64,000 nt of DNA from NCBI RefSeq assembly GCF_006715225.1, contig NZ_VFMU01000001.1, forward strand, positions 930,001 to 994,000. Reading direction: 5' to 3'. The DNA comes from Arthrobacter sp. SLBN-112. Lineage in GTDB: Bacteria; Actinomycetota; Actinomycetes; Actinomycetales; Micrococcaceae. Under the pieces are notes generated by a model. It ran no database searches and had not been told where the DNA came from. It was given only the letters and a program-made list of their open reading frames with translations. This document shows, piece after piece, positions 34,472-42,617 of the stretch (positions are counted from its first letter, which is position 1; the number at the start of each line of letters is the position of its first letter). The position numbers and the translations under genes were made by a program.

Positions 34472-34773
34472 CAGAAACGGTTGCCAGGCGAACAATCGGC
34501 GGTCAACGCCGCCCGCGCGTGGGCGGCCACTGCGGCAGAGGCTTCCCGCAGCCGGTCCAGCGCCCTCCGGACCGCCACCGCCTGCAGGCTTACCGAATCG
34601 CGGTACGCCTGCCCGGCGGGCGATTCCCAGTTCGCCAACTGAATCTCGTGAAATCCTGCAAGTACCTCTTCCGTCCTGTCAGAGCATTGGGCCACCCTTC
34701 GGGCCAGCTCCTGGACTTCAAGGCTGACGCCCAGCCCGCGGCCCCATATTCCGTCCGTCAGATCGTTCCCCAT
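34471..34773 (-). CDS. WXG100-like small protein
   Basis: A 100-residue, mostly helical protein. Two helices (SLEVQELARRVAQCSDRTEEVLAGFHEIQLANW and QAYRDSVSLQAVAVRRALDRLREASAAVAAHARAAL) flank a turn with Trp49-Glu-Ser in place of the classic W-x-G. This fits ESX/WXG100 helical-hairpin partners. AGGAAG precedes the ATG. It is the first gene of a two-gene operon with a lipase-like hydrolase and could pair with that protein's N-terminal helical region. Assignment is by shape and context. Confidence 0.62.
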   Translation of the reverse strand: MGNDLTDGIWGRGLGVSLEVQELARRVAQCSDRTEEVLAGFHEIQLANWESPAGQAYRDSVSLQAVAVRRALDRLREASAAVAAHARAALTADCSPGNRF

Positions 34774-34939
34774 GCCAGCTTCCTGTCGCCGCCTCCCGGG
34801 CGCATGATTCGCCCTGACCTTGCCGATACCAACGCTAGGGAGGCCTCCTCCCCGGGGTAAGCACCGCCGCCCGCTATGTGGATAAGTAACGTGGTTGCCC
34901 GGCTTAAGGCCGCGCCGGACTTCGTGAAAGAATCAGCAC

Positions 34940-36382
34940 ATGCCTGAAACTGCCGCCACAGCTGATACCCGTACGCCCTCAGGACGCCTGGCCCTCGCCG
35001 CGTCATCGGAAAAAATCGCGCTCGGACCCCTGGACGGCCGCTACCAGTCCGCCGTCGCCCCCCTCGTTGACTACCTGTCCGAGGCAGCCCTGAACCGTGA
35101 CCGCGTTGCCGTTGAAGTCGAATGGCTCATCCACCTGACCAGCAACAATGTGCTGCCGGGCGCCGGGCCCCTGACCCGGGAGCAGCAGGACCAGCTCCGC
35201 GCCATCGTCACCGAGTTCGACGCCGCCTCCGTGGCCGAACTCGCAGAGATCGAGGCCGTCACAGTCCACGATGTGAAGGCCGTGGAGTACTACATCGGCC
35301 GCCGCCTGCCCGTGATCGGCATTGAAAACCTGACCGCCATGGTGCACTTCGGCTGCACCTCCGAGGACATTAACAACCTGTCCTACGCGCTCGGGATCAA
35401 GGGTGCTGTGGAGGACGTGTGGCTGCCCGCAGCCCGCGCCCTGGTGGGACAGATCAGCAAAATGGCGGAAGACAACCGAGCCGTCCCCATGCTGTCCCGG
35501 ACCCACGGGCAGCCGGCCACCCCCACCACGCTGGGCAAGGAGCTGGCTGTCATCGCGCACCGGTTGACCCGCCAGCTGGACCGGATCGCAAAGACGGAGT
35601 ACCTGGGCAAGATCAACGGCGCCACCGGCACCTACGCCGCCCACGTGGCCTCCGTACCGGGCGCCGACTGGCAGCACGTCTCCAAGTCCTTCGTTCAAGG
35701 GCTCGGGCTGACCTGGAACCCACTCACCACGCAGATCGAGAGCCACGACTGGCAGGCAGAACTGTACGCCGACGTGGCCCGCTTCAACCGCATCCTCCAC
35801 AACGTCTGCACGGACATCTGGAGCTACATCTCCATTGGCTACTTCGCGCAGATCCCTGTTGCCGGCGCCACGGGTTCGTCCACGATGCCGCACAAGGTCA
35901 ACCCCATCCGCTTCGAGAACGCCGAGGCCAACCTGGAGATCTCCAACGGACTGCTGGACACGCTGGGCGCAACGCTGGTTACCTCCCGCTGGCAGCGCGA
36001 CCTCACAGACTCCTCCAGCCAGCGCAACATCGGCGTGGCGTTCGGCCACTCGCTGCTCGCCATTTCCAACGTGGCCAAGGGCCTGGAACGCCTGGACGTC
36101 GCTGAGGACGTGCTCGCGGCGGACCTCGACACCAACTGGGAAGTCCTGGGCGAGGCAATCCAGATGGTTATGCGCGCCGAGGCGATTGCCGGCGTCGAAG
36201 GCATGGAAAACCCGTACGAGCGGCTCAAGGACCTTACGCGCGGCCAGCGCGTGGACGCTGCCCGCATGCAGGAGTTTGTGCAGGGCCTGGGCCTTTCACC
36301 GGAGGCTGAGGCACGCCTCCTGGCCCTCACGCCGGGCAAGTACACGGGCATCGCTGACCAGTTGGTGGACCACCTGAAGTAA
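34940..36382 (+). CDS. purB: Adenylosuccinate lyase
   Basis: Cleaves SAICAR and adenylosuccinate in purine synthesis, releasing fumarate; cytoplasmic tetramer in the family. The 480-residue protein has LGPLDGRYQSAVAPLVDYLSEAAL at the N-terminus, SRTHGQPATPTTLGKELAV, and the superfamily signature GSSTMPHKVNP (from residue 312). Length is normal for the longer PurB type seen in actinobacteria and E. coli. A clear terminator follows. The ATG lies close to an AAGAAT box, so the mRNA may be leaderless. Confidence 0.97.
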   Translation: MPETAATADTRTPSGRLALAASSEKIALGPLDGRYQSAVAPLVDYLSEAALNRDRVAVEVEWLIHLTSNNVLPGAGPLTREQQDQLRAIVTEFDAASVAELAEIEAVTVHDVKAVEYYIGRRLPVIGIENLTAMVHFGCTSEDINNLSYALGIKGAVEDVWLPAARALVGQISKMAEDNRAVPMLSRTHGQPATPTTLGKELAVIAHRLTRQLDRIAKTEYLGKINGATGTYAAHVASVPGADWQHVSKSFVQGLGLTWNPLTTQIESHDWQAELYADVARFNRILHNVCTDIWSYISIGYFAQIPVAGATGSSTMPHKVNPIRFENAEANLEISNGLLDTLGATLVTSRWQRDLTDSSSQRNIGVAFGHSLLAISNVAKGLERLDVAEDVLAADLDTNWEVLGEAIQMVMRAEAIAGVEGMENPYERLKDLTRGQRVDAARMQEFVQGLGLSPEAEARLLALTPGKYTGIADQLVDHLK

Positions 36383-36414
36383 GCCCCGCAGGAGGGCAGG
36401 AACGTACGACGGCG

Positions 36415-36445
36415 GCGCCGGGCTCCCAAGGGGCCCGGCGCTTTT
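36415..36445 (+). terminator. Terminator of purB
   Basis: GCGCCGGGCTCCC pairs with GGGGCCCGGCGC through a tight loop with one mismatch, followed by TTTT (36442-36445). Confidence 0.88.
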
Positions 36446-36513
36446 CTGCGCCCCGGCAGCGTGACGGCCCTCCGCCGTACCTCGGCCACCTTCCGGGGTG
36501 CGAAACTGGAATC

Positions 36514-37191
36514 ATGAAGTTGCTCCTGATCCGCCACGGCGAAACCCCCGGCAACGTGCTGGGCCAGTTGGATACCGACCACCCCGGCCCCGGACTGACC
36601 GAACTGGGCGAACGCCAGGCGGAGGCCATGGCACGCTCCCTTGCCAACGAGCGCATCGGCGCCCTCTATGCCTCCACGCTTATCAGGACCCAGATCACCG
36701 CTGCACCGCTGGCGCGGCTGCATACCCTTGATATCGAGGTGCTGGACGGGCTGCACGAAATCGAGGCGGGGTCGCTGGAAAAACTCACTGACCACGAATC
36801 CCACAAGCGCTACATGGGGACGGTCATCTCCTGGGCCGCCGGGGACCTGGATCTTCGGATGCCTGCAGGTCCGAACGGCCACGCCTTTTTTGAACGGTTT
36901 GACGCCGCCATCGCCGAGGTGGCGGAGCGGGCCGAAAGGCAACAGCATGGCACCGTTGCCGTGGTCAGCCATGGTGCCGCGATCCGCACCTGGGCCGGAC
37001 TCCGGGCGGACGGTGCCGACCACGAATTCGCCGCCCGCCACGTCCTAGCCAACACCGGGATCGTGGCTTTGGAGGGCGACCTGCGTGCGGGCTGGAACCT
37101 GATCCACTGGGACGGGAGCCCGGTGGGTGGCCTTGCCCTGGCAGACCCCACCGCCGAGGACCCTACGGGGCGGGACGTGTCCGCGCCCTAA
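36514..37191 (+). CDS. Histidine phosphatase (phosphoglycerate mutase-like)
   Basis: A 225-residue phosphatase. The catalytic motif LLLIRHGETPGNVLGQLDT holds the phospho-accepting histidine and arginine; the second arginine is in LYASTLIRTQITA, the acid in LHEIEAGSLE, and the second histidine in VAVVSHGAAIRTW. Substrate is unknown; family members act on small phosphates. Its 3' end overlaps the end of the convergent kinase gene by four bases, so there is no room for a separate terminator. Confidence 0.9.
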   Translation: MKLLLIRHGETPGNVLGQLDTDHPGPGLTELGERQAEAMARSLANERIGALYASTLIRTQITAAPLARLHTLDIEVLDGLHEIEAGSLEKLTDHESHKRYMGTVISWAAGDLDLRMPAGPNGHAFFERFDAAIAEVAERAERQQHGTVAVVSHGAAIRTWAGLRADGADHEFAARHVLANTGIVALEGDLRAGWNLIHWDGSPVGGLALADPTAEDPTGRDVSAP

Positions 37192-38171
37192 ACCCGCTGC
37201 CGGTGGCGCCGGGGCGAAAATATGCCCATTGCCCTGCACGGGACTGCGTCCGCATGCACCCGCGGGGGGCTGTAGCTGCGCTGGCCGTCCCGGCTGCCTT
37301 CTCCGGGCACTGGCACCAGGGGAATCAGGCGCGCGGCCATCCCCGCGGCGCCTGCCGCCGTCGGCCGTTCCCTGGGATCCATGGCGGTGAGGGCACGCAG
37401 CAGGACCGCCCATTCACCGAGCTGGTCGGGAACGTCCGGGGACCGAAGGGTCCGCGCCACGAGGGATTCGATGGCGGTGCCCGGAAACGCCTTGGAGCCG
37501 GTGAGAAGCTCCAGCAGGACCAGGCCCATGGAGTACACATCCCAGGAGGGCTCAACTGCGCCGCCGGATGCCTGCTCGGGGCTCATGTAGTGCACGGTGC
37601 CGGAGGAAATTCCGGGTTCGGGCGCAGACCCCGCCGCGGCGGCGATGCCAAAATCAATGATCCGGACGGGACTTCTCCGCAGGCCGCTCAGCATCAGGTT
37701 GGCCGGCTTGATGTCCCGGTGAACAAGTCCGTTGGAGTGAACGTGCGCCAGCGCAGCGAAAAAATTCCGTGCCCACAGCGCAACATCGGCCGGACCGGGG
37801 TTCTGTACCCGGATGGTTTCGGCCAGGCTCGTGCCAAAAGCCAGTTCCTCCACCAGAAAGGGGCGCCCGGAATGAGGGCCGCCCTGAGGCATGACGCCCT
37901 GGGCAAGAAGCCGAGCAATGGAGGGGTGGTTGAGCCTGGCCAGCACGTCGGCCTCATTGCGGAGCCGCTGGTGCTGCTTCCGGCCATTGGCTGAGGCGAT
38001 CTTTACTGCCGCATCAGGACCGCCCTCCAGGTCAACCGCGCGAAAGACCTCGGCAGCAGCCCCACGGCCCAAGCGTTCCCTGAGCTGGTAGCGGCCGGCA
38101 ATAAGACCGCCGGCCCCAGTTTTCATCGGGTCAAGCGGCAGTGTCGGCGCTGCTGTCGCCGCGATGCTCAT
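37188..38171 (-). CDS. Serine/threonine protein kinase
   Basis: A 327-residue Hanks-type kinase. The glycine-rich loop (LGRGAAAEVFRAV), ATP lysine (Lys57 in AAVKIAS), catalytic HRDIKPANLML (Asp153) and DFG (Asp173) are all intact, as is SSGTVHYMSPEQASGG in the activation segment. There is no membrane segment and no PASTA or other sensor domain after the kinase; the tail is short and basic, so this is a soluble kinase. The ATG overlaps the upstream small gene by four bases, so the two are translated together. Confidence 0.92.
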   Translation of the reverse strand: MSIAATAAPTLPLDPMKTGAGGLIAGRYQLRERLGRGAAAEVFRAVDLEGGPDAAVKIASANGRKQHQRLRNEADVLARLNHPSIARLLAQGVMPQGGPHSGRPFLVEELAFGTSLAETIRVQNPGPADVALWARNFFAALAHVHSNGLVHRDIKPANLMLSGLRRSPVRIIDFGIAAAAGSAPEPGISSGTVHYMSPEQASGGAVEPSWDVYSMGLVLLELLTGSKAFPGTAIESLVARTLRSPDVPDQLGEWAVLLRALTAMDPRERPTAAGAAGMAARLIPLVPVPGEGSRDGQRSYSPPRVHADAVPCRAMGIFSPRRHRQRV

Positions 38172-38482
38172 GCGGAAAGGGCGACGGAGGCGCGCGGTGC
38201 GCCGAGATCGGCGGCAGGCCACGCGTCCAGCTGGAATCCGCAGGCGCAGCGCCATACTGGCGGAAGCTCAACGCCTCCCGTATCGGTTGGCCCGAACGTG
38301 TAGCTGGCACCTTCCCATCCCACGGCCGGGGTCACCAACCGCATGGCGGCACCGCAGTGAACCGCGGGCTCTCCCTGCGGCGCAATGGTGCCGTCCAGGG
38401 GAACTTGCAGCAGCCCGCCCGTCACGTACGTCACGGCAGCGCCGGGACTGGGCGGTGAAACTTCGGTGAAAGTAACCAACAC
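38168..38482 (-). CDS. Small protein co-translated with the kinase
   Basis: A protein of about 104 residues that I do not recognise. It is beta-rich (VLVTFTEVSPPSPGAAVTYVTGGLLQVPLDGTIAP) and has a possible metal-binding set: a His-Cys pair (AVHCGAAM) and a Cys-Ala-Cys (WRCACGFQLDAW). The GTG at 38482 is eight bases after GGAG; starts a few codons further up are possible. It overlaps the kinase start by four bases (ATGA), so it may be a substrate, partner or sensor for that kinase. A cluster of AGCTAGT repeats lies upstream. Confidence 0.6.
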   Translation of the reverse strand: MLVTFTEVSPPSPGAAVTYVTGGLLQVPLDGTIAPQGEPAVHCGAAMRLVTPAVGWEGASYTFGPTDTGGVELPPVWRCACGFQLDAWPAADLGAPRASVALSA

Positions 38483-38535
38483 ACTCACGACTCCGTTGGG
38501 AAGCAACTTCGGGAACGATCGTAAGCTTACATATA

Positions 38536-38563
38536 ACTAGCTGATCTAGCTAGTCCAGCTAGT
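38536..38563. promoter_or_regulatory. AGCTAGT repeat cluster, MarR-type operator
   Basis: ACTAGCT-N5-AGCTAGT (38536-38554) is a perfect inverted repeat, and a third AGCTAGT follows at 38557-38563. A separate perfect palindrome GTAAGCTTAC lies at 38521-38530. The cluster lies upstream of the small-protein/kinase operon and just past the stop of the MarR gene, which is the obvious candidate to bind it. Confidence 0.6.
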
Positions 38564-38576
38564 GAATTTTGTTGTG

Positions 38577-39074
38577 TCAGGCTTCAGGAGCTTGAAGGGC
38601 GTCCGTCATCCGCTGGAGGAAATCCACCACCACGCGCGCCTCGTCCACGGTCAGACCTTCGGCCACCTGCATCATCCGGCGATGCATTGCACCAAGCGTC
38701 TCGCGGACTTCCTTGTCCGATTCACCCGTGGGGATGACAACGACGGAACGGCGGTCGGTGGGGTGTGGCTCGCGGCGGACATGTCCGCTGGCAACCAGCC
38801 GGTCGATCAGGGAGGTAGTGGAGGCGCTAGTAATATTGAGGAAATGGCTCAGGTCCTTGGGGACAACCTGCTTGCCGGAGGCCTGGACGCGCAAGAGGTA
38901 CCGGAGTGCAAGAATGTCGGTTTCCCCCATGCCCATGGAGTCCCTGGTGGACCGGCGGATTTCCGTCTCGGCTGCCCGATAGTCCCGGAGCGACTTCAAT
39001 ACCGCAGCACTGTAGTCCAGCTGCCCATCGGGTCCGTACCAGTAGCCGGATCCCTCGTTGCCCATGGAAACCAT
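38577..39074 (-). CDS. MarR family transcriptional regulator
   Basis: A 165-residue MarR protein. The HTH (TDILALRYLLRVQASGKQVVPKDLSHFLNITSASTTSLIDRLVASGHVRREPHPTDRRSVVVIPTGESD) is complete with its wing. A TAAAAT box six bases before the ATG suggests a leaderless transcript, and TAGTTAC occurs twice around that promoter. It lies ahead of the small-protein/kinase operon on the same strand, with the AGCTAGT cluster between them. Ligand unknown. Confidence 0.88.
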   Translation of the reverse strand: MVSMGNEGSGYWYGPDGQLDYSAAVLKSLRDYRAAETEIRRSTRDSMGMGETDILALRYLLRVQASGKQVVPKDLSHFLNITSASTTSLIDRLVASGHVRREPHPTDRRSVVVIPTGESDKEVRETLGAMHRRMMQVAEGLTVDEARVVVDFLQRMTDALQAPEA

Positions 39075-39230
39075 GTAACTATTTTAGACCACCTGGTAAC
39101 TAGGCGACCGAGCAATCCTGAAAAGGCCCTCCCCGTTCACGTTATCCAGGTGCTAACCGCCAGGAAACACCTCCGTAACTCCTCGCGCCTAGCCTTGTGA
39201 GGCATACCCCTCCGGCGAATCGAGGCAGAT

Positions 39231-39734
39231 ATGCAGACCAACCCAAGGCTGAACATCCGGCAGGTCTCCTGGTCCCACCCGGTTGGCGCCGACCTCCGCC
39301 GGGCCCAGCAGGCCGAACTTGACGCCCGCTTTGGCCGGCCTGACCACGAACCCGGCCAGCCGCCGTCGGGCGCCGACTGCGCAGTCTTCCTGGTGGCATA
39401 CGACAAGGGCTCCGGGCAGCCCGTGGGCTGCGGGGGACTGCGGCTCCTCGATTCATCAACAGCCGAAATCAAGCGTCTCTACGTACTGCCCTATACCCGC
39501 GGGTCCGGCGTGGCCAGCTCCATCCTGGCAGCCCTCGAAGCGGAGGCACACAAGCAGGGGATCACCCGCATCAAGGCGGAGGCAGGGTCCGCGCAGCCGG
39601 ACGGCCGGAACTTCTACGAGAATTCGGGGTTCGAGGCCATCCCGAACTTCGGGCCCTACGTCGGAGTGGAACACTCCTACTGCTACGCCAAGAGCATCAA
39701 TGCCCGCAGCGCGGCCCACACCGCCATGGCCTAG
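39231..39734 (+). CDS. GNAT family N-acetyltransferase
   Basis: A 167-residue acetyltransferase. VAYDKGSGQPVGCGGLRLLDSSTAEIKRLYVLPYTRGSGVASSILAALEAEAHKQG is the standard acetyl-CoA core (R-G-x-G-x-A loop with Ser in place of Gln/Arg). NFYENSGFEAIPNFGPY is the C-terminal motif. GAGG lies five bases before the ATG. Substrate unknown. Confidence 0.85.
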   Translation: MQTNPRLNIRQVSWSHPVGADLRRAQQAELDARFGRPDHEPGQPPSGADCAVFLVAYDKGSGQPVGCGGLRLLDSSTAEIKRLYVLPYTRGSGVASSILAALEAEAHKQGITRIKAEAGSAQPDGRNFYENSGFEAIPNFGPYVGVEHSYCYAKSINARSAAHTAMA

Positions 39735-39825
39735 CACCGGAGCCCTGGCATCGCGCGTCCCGCATGCCATCGCTTGGCACCGTCACACTGGGATTGCATG
39801 CAGCCCCGTCAGCTAATCTCAGCCT

Positions 39826-40260
39826 ATGGAAACAGCGGACATCACCTTCCGGACCCGCAAGTGGGTCCGGCCTGAGGACCTCAACGCCAACGGGACACTC
39901 TTTGGCGGCAGCCTGCTGAAGTGGATTGACGAAGAGGCCGCCATCTACGCCATCCTCCAGCTGGGAAACGGCCGTGCCGTCACCAAATACATCTCGGAGA
40001 TCAACTTCGTCAGCTCCGCCGTCCAGGGCGACCTCATCGAAATGGGCCTCACGGCCACCCGGTTCGGGCGGACCTCGCTGACCATGCGCGCGGAAGTCCG
40101 CAACATGATCACCCGGCAAAGCATCCTCACCATCGAGGAGATCGTCTTCGTGAACCTGAACCAGGACGGCAAGCCCGAACCGCACGGCTACACGGAGATC
40201 ACCTACGACAGGGATCGGATCCCCACGCATCACCTGATTGGCACTGTCGCCAAGGACTAA
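39826..40260 (+). CDS. Acyl-CoA thioesterase, hotdog fold (YciA type)
   Basis: A 144-residue cytoplasmic thioesterase that frees CoA from acyl-CoAs. The active-site stretch NANGTLFGGSLLKWIDEEAAIYA with its Asn and Asp is exactly the YciA/BFIT type, and VTKYISEINFVSSAVQGDLIEMGLTATRFGRTSLTMRAEVRN is the central strand region. A TAATCT box six bases before the ATG points to a leaderless mRNA. A terminator follows. Confidence 0.92.
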   Translation: METADITFRTRKWVRPEDLNANGTLFGGSLLKWIDEEAAIYAILQLGNGRAVTKYISEINFVSSAVQGDLIEMGLTATRFGRTSLTMRAEVRNMITRQSILTIEEIVFVNLNQDGKPEPHGYTEITYDRDRIPTHHLIGTVAKD

Positions 40261-40322
40261 CGTTCGCCCCTGGTTCACACCCAGGGCCTCCGCCGTTTCC
40301 CCAACTGGACCAATGTGGGCAG

Positions 40323-40365
40323 CCGGGCTGTTTATCGAATCGATAGCTATAACAGCCCGGTTTTT
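40323..40365 (+). terminator. Terminator of thioesterase gene
   Basis: CCGGGCTGTT (40323-40332) pairs with AACAGCCCGG (40351-40360), followed by TTTTT. The 18-base loop contains its own small inverted repeat TATCG-AAT-CGATA. Confidence 0.85.
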
Positions 40366-40428
40366 GTCATGCCCGGCTATAGGCTGTGCGGACATGCTCC
40401 GATTCCAGTCCAGAAATGAGTCCTGATC

Positions 40429-41505
40429 GTGCGTAAATTGCAGACTTTGGTTGCCGCCGCCGTCGCCGTCACCCTCCTCGCCGGATGCGGTGGTGGTTCC
40501 ACTCCACCGACGTCATCGGGGGAAGCAACCGGCGCGCCGGCAGGTGGTTCCGGGGACACTTTGGTTGTCTATACCAACTCCAACGGAGAGGGCCGGGGCG
40601 ATTGGCTGGCCGGCAAGGCGGCCGAGGCCGGGTTCAAGATTGAGATCGTGGGGGCCGGCGGCGCCGATGCCACCAACAAACTCATTGCCGAGAAGAACAA
40701 TCCCATTGCGGACGTCGCATTTGGCCTGAACAACATGTACTTCTCGCAAATCAAGAACGAGGGCGCATTGGAGGCCTACCAGCCCGCCTGGGCCGGTGAC
40801 GTGGACAAGGGACTTGGCGACGGGGAGACGTACTGGCCCCTGGTGAAGCAGGCCATCCTCCTCGGCTACAACTCTGACAAGTTCACCAAGGAAGCAGCAC
40901 CGAAGGACTGGACCGACCTGTGGACCAAGGACGAGTTCAAGGACCGTTATGAAAGGGTCACAGGCCTGGGAACGGCCACAGCCCAGTTGGTCTTTGCCGG
41001 CATCCTCTCCCGGTACCGTGACGACTCGGGTGATTTGGGTATCTCGGACGACGGTTGGAAGCAGGTTGAGCAGTACTTCAAGAACGGCAGTCCCGCTGTT
41101 GCAAAAACCGACCTGTTTGCCCGCATCGCGTCCGGCGAAGTGGACATGGGGCAGATGCCGTCCTCGATCATCGCCGAGCGCGAAAAGTCCTTCAAGGTGA
41201 ACGTCGACACGGTCATCCCTACCGTTGGCGTCCCGCTGGCAGTGGAGCAGATCGCACTGGTGAAGGGCACCAAGAAGAAGGAGCAGGCGCAGAAATTCAT
41301 CGACTGGTTCGGCAGCGCCGAAGTTCAGGGCGAGTTCGCCCAAAAGTTCAATTCCATGCCCGTCAACAAGGCGGCCCAGGCAAAGGCAAACCCCGACGTC
41401 GTGGGCTTCTTTGCCGACCTTAAGCAGCAGGACATCGACTGGGGCTTCGTCCAGAAGAACATGGGTGCCTGGGTGGAGAAGATCGAGCTCGAATACATGA
41501 CGTAA
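40429..41505 (+). CDS. ABC transporter substrate-binding lipoprotein, iron/phosphonate type
   Basis: An external binding protein of 358 residues. The signal peptide MRKLQTLVAAAVAVTLLAGCGGG carries a lipobox. The body belongs to the FbpA/AfuA/thiamine/2-aminoethylphosphonate group: TLVVYTNSNGEGRGDWLAGKAAEAG, ADVAFGLNNMYFSQIKNEGALEAYQP and GTKKKEQAQKFIDWFGSAEVQGEFAQKFNSMPVN. The paired tyrosines usual in iron-binding members are not evident, so phosphonate or another ligand is as likely as ferric iron. First gene of a three-gene operon, GTG start. Confidence 0.88.
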   Translation: MRKLQTLVAAAVAVTLLAGCGGGSTPPTSSGEATGAPAGGSGDTLVVYTNSNGEGRGDWLAGKAAEAGFKIEIVGAGGADATNKLIAEKNNPIADVAFGLNNMYFSQIKNEGALEAYQPAWAGDVDKGLGDGETYWPLVKQAILLGYNSDKFTKEAAPKDWTDLWTKDEFKDRYERVTGLGTATAQLVFAGILSRYRDDSGDLGISDDGWKQVEQYFKNGSPAVAKTDLFARIASGEVDMGQMPSSIIAEREKSFKVNVDTVIPTVGVPLAVEQIALVKGTKKKEQAQKFIDWFGSAEVQGEFAQKFNSMPVNKAAQAKANPDVVGFFADLKQQDIDWGFVQKNMGAWVEKIELEYMT

Positions 41506-41552
41506 CCTGCCCTGCCAGCCGCCGTTCCCGCGTTCCATCAGACAGGTATGCC

Positions 41553-42617
41553 ATGATCCGTTTGGAAAACATTGAAGTTACCTTTGGCGATTTCACCGCC
41601 ATTCCGCATCTGGACCTGCATGTCCGGCCCGGCGAGTTCTTCACCCTCCTGGGACCCTCCGGTTGCGGAAAGACGACGGCGCTGCGCACCCTGGCCGGCT
41701 TCATCCAGCCGTCCACGGGTACGGTCCGTGTCGATGGCAAGGATGTGACCCGCCTTCCCAGTGATAAGCGGCAGGTGGGCATGGTGTTCCAGAACTATGC
41801 CCTGTTCCCCAGCATGAGTGTGTGGGAGAACATCGCCTTCGGACTCCGGGTCCGGAAGGAAAAACCGGCAGACAGCGACCGTCTTGTGCGGGACATCGCA
41901 CGGCGCGTGGAGCTCAGCGATGAGCAGCTGGCGAAGAACGTGGCGGAGCTGTCCGGTGGCCAGCAGCAGCGGGTTGCCGTTGCGCGGGCCCTGGTGCTGC
42001 GGCCAAAGATCCTGCTGCTGGACGAGCCACTGTCCAATCTTGACGCCAAGCTCCGCCACCAGCTGCGCCAGCAGCTCAAGGACCTGCAGAGCGAGTTTGG
42101 CATCACTACCGTCTATGTCACCCATGACCAGGACGAGGCACTTGCCATGAGTGACCGCGTCGCCGTCTTCAACAAGGGCGTTATAGAGCAAGTGGGGACG
42201 CCACAGGACATTTACGACCATGCGGCCACTGAATTTGTCTGCAATTTCATCGGTGACAGCTCTGCACTTACACCTGGGTTTGTCTCGGAGGTCAGCAGGC
42301 TCTCAGGTGCCGGTCTCAGCGCCGACGCCAAATCCTACCTCCGTGTGGAAAAGGCCTCCCTTGACCGGCCCGCTGACGGGGGCACCGCCGTCGGACTTCC
42401 CGCCACCGTTGTTTCCCGCACCTATCACGGCCTGCACAGCCGCTACGTGGTGTGCAGCCACGGCGCGGAAATCCGTCTCCTGGTCAGGGAGGATGGAAGC
42501 ACGCACCCGGAGTCCGGCACGAACACCACCGTCTACGTCCAGCCTGAGCACATCCTCCAGTACCATCCGGGGACTGGAGTCTCACTGCGCCAGGACCAGG
42601 CGGTTGCGCTGCCATGA
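41553..42617 (+). CDS. ABC transporter ATPase, iron/phosphonate/polyamine type
   Basis: The 354-residue ATPase of the importer. Walker A GPSGCGKTTALRTLAG, the Q-loop VFQNYALFPSMSVWENIAFGLRVR, signature LSGGQQQRVAVARAL and Walker B ILLLDEPLSNLDAKLR are intact. The C-terminal TOBE-type domain (VEKASLDRPADGGTAVGLPATVVSRTYHGLHSRYVV) is typical of FbpC, PotA and PhnT. Its last codons overlap the permease start by four bases. Confidence 0.94.
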   Translation: MIRLENIEVTFGDFTAIPHLDLHVRPGEFFTLLGPSGCGKTTALRTLAGFIQPSTGTVRVDGKDVTRLPSDKRQVGMVFQNYALFPSMSVWENIAFGLRVRKEKPADSDRLVRDIARRVELSDEQLAKNVAELSGGQQQRVAVARALVLRPKILLLDEPLSNLDAKLRHQLRQQLKDLQSEFGITTVYVTHDQDEALAMSDRVAVFNKGVIEQVGTPQDIYDHAATEFVCNFIGDSSALTPGFVSEVSRLSGAGLSADAKSYLRVEKASLDRPADGGTAVGLPATVVSRTYHGLHSRYVVCSHGAEIRLLVREDGSTHPESGTNTTVYVQPEHILQYHPGTGVSLRQDQAVALP

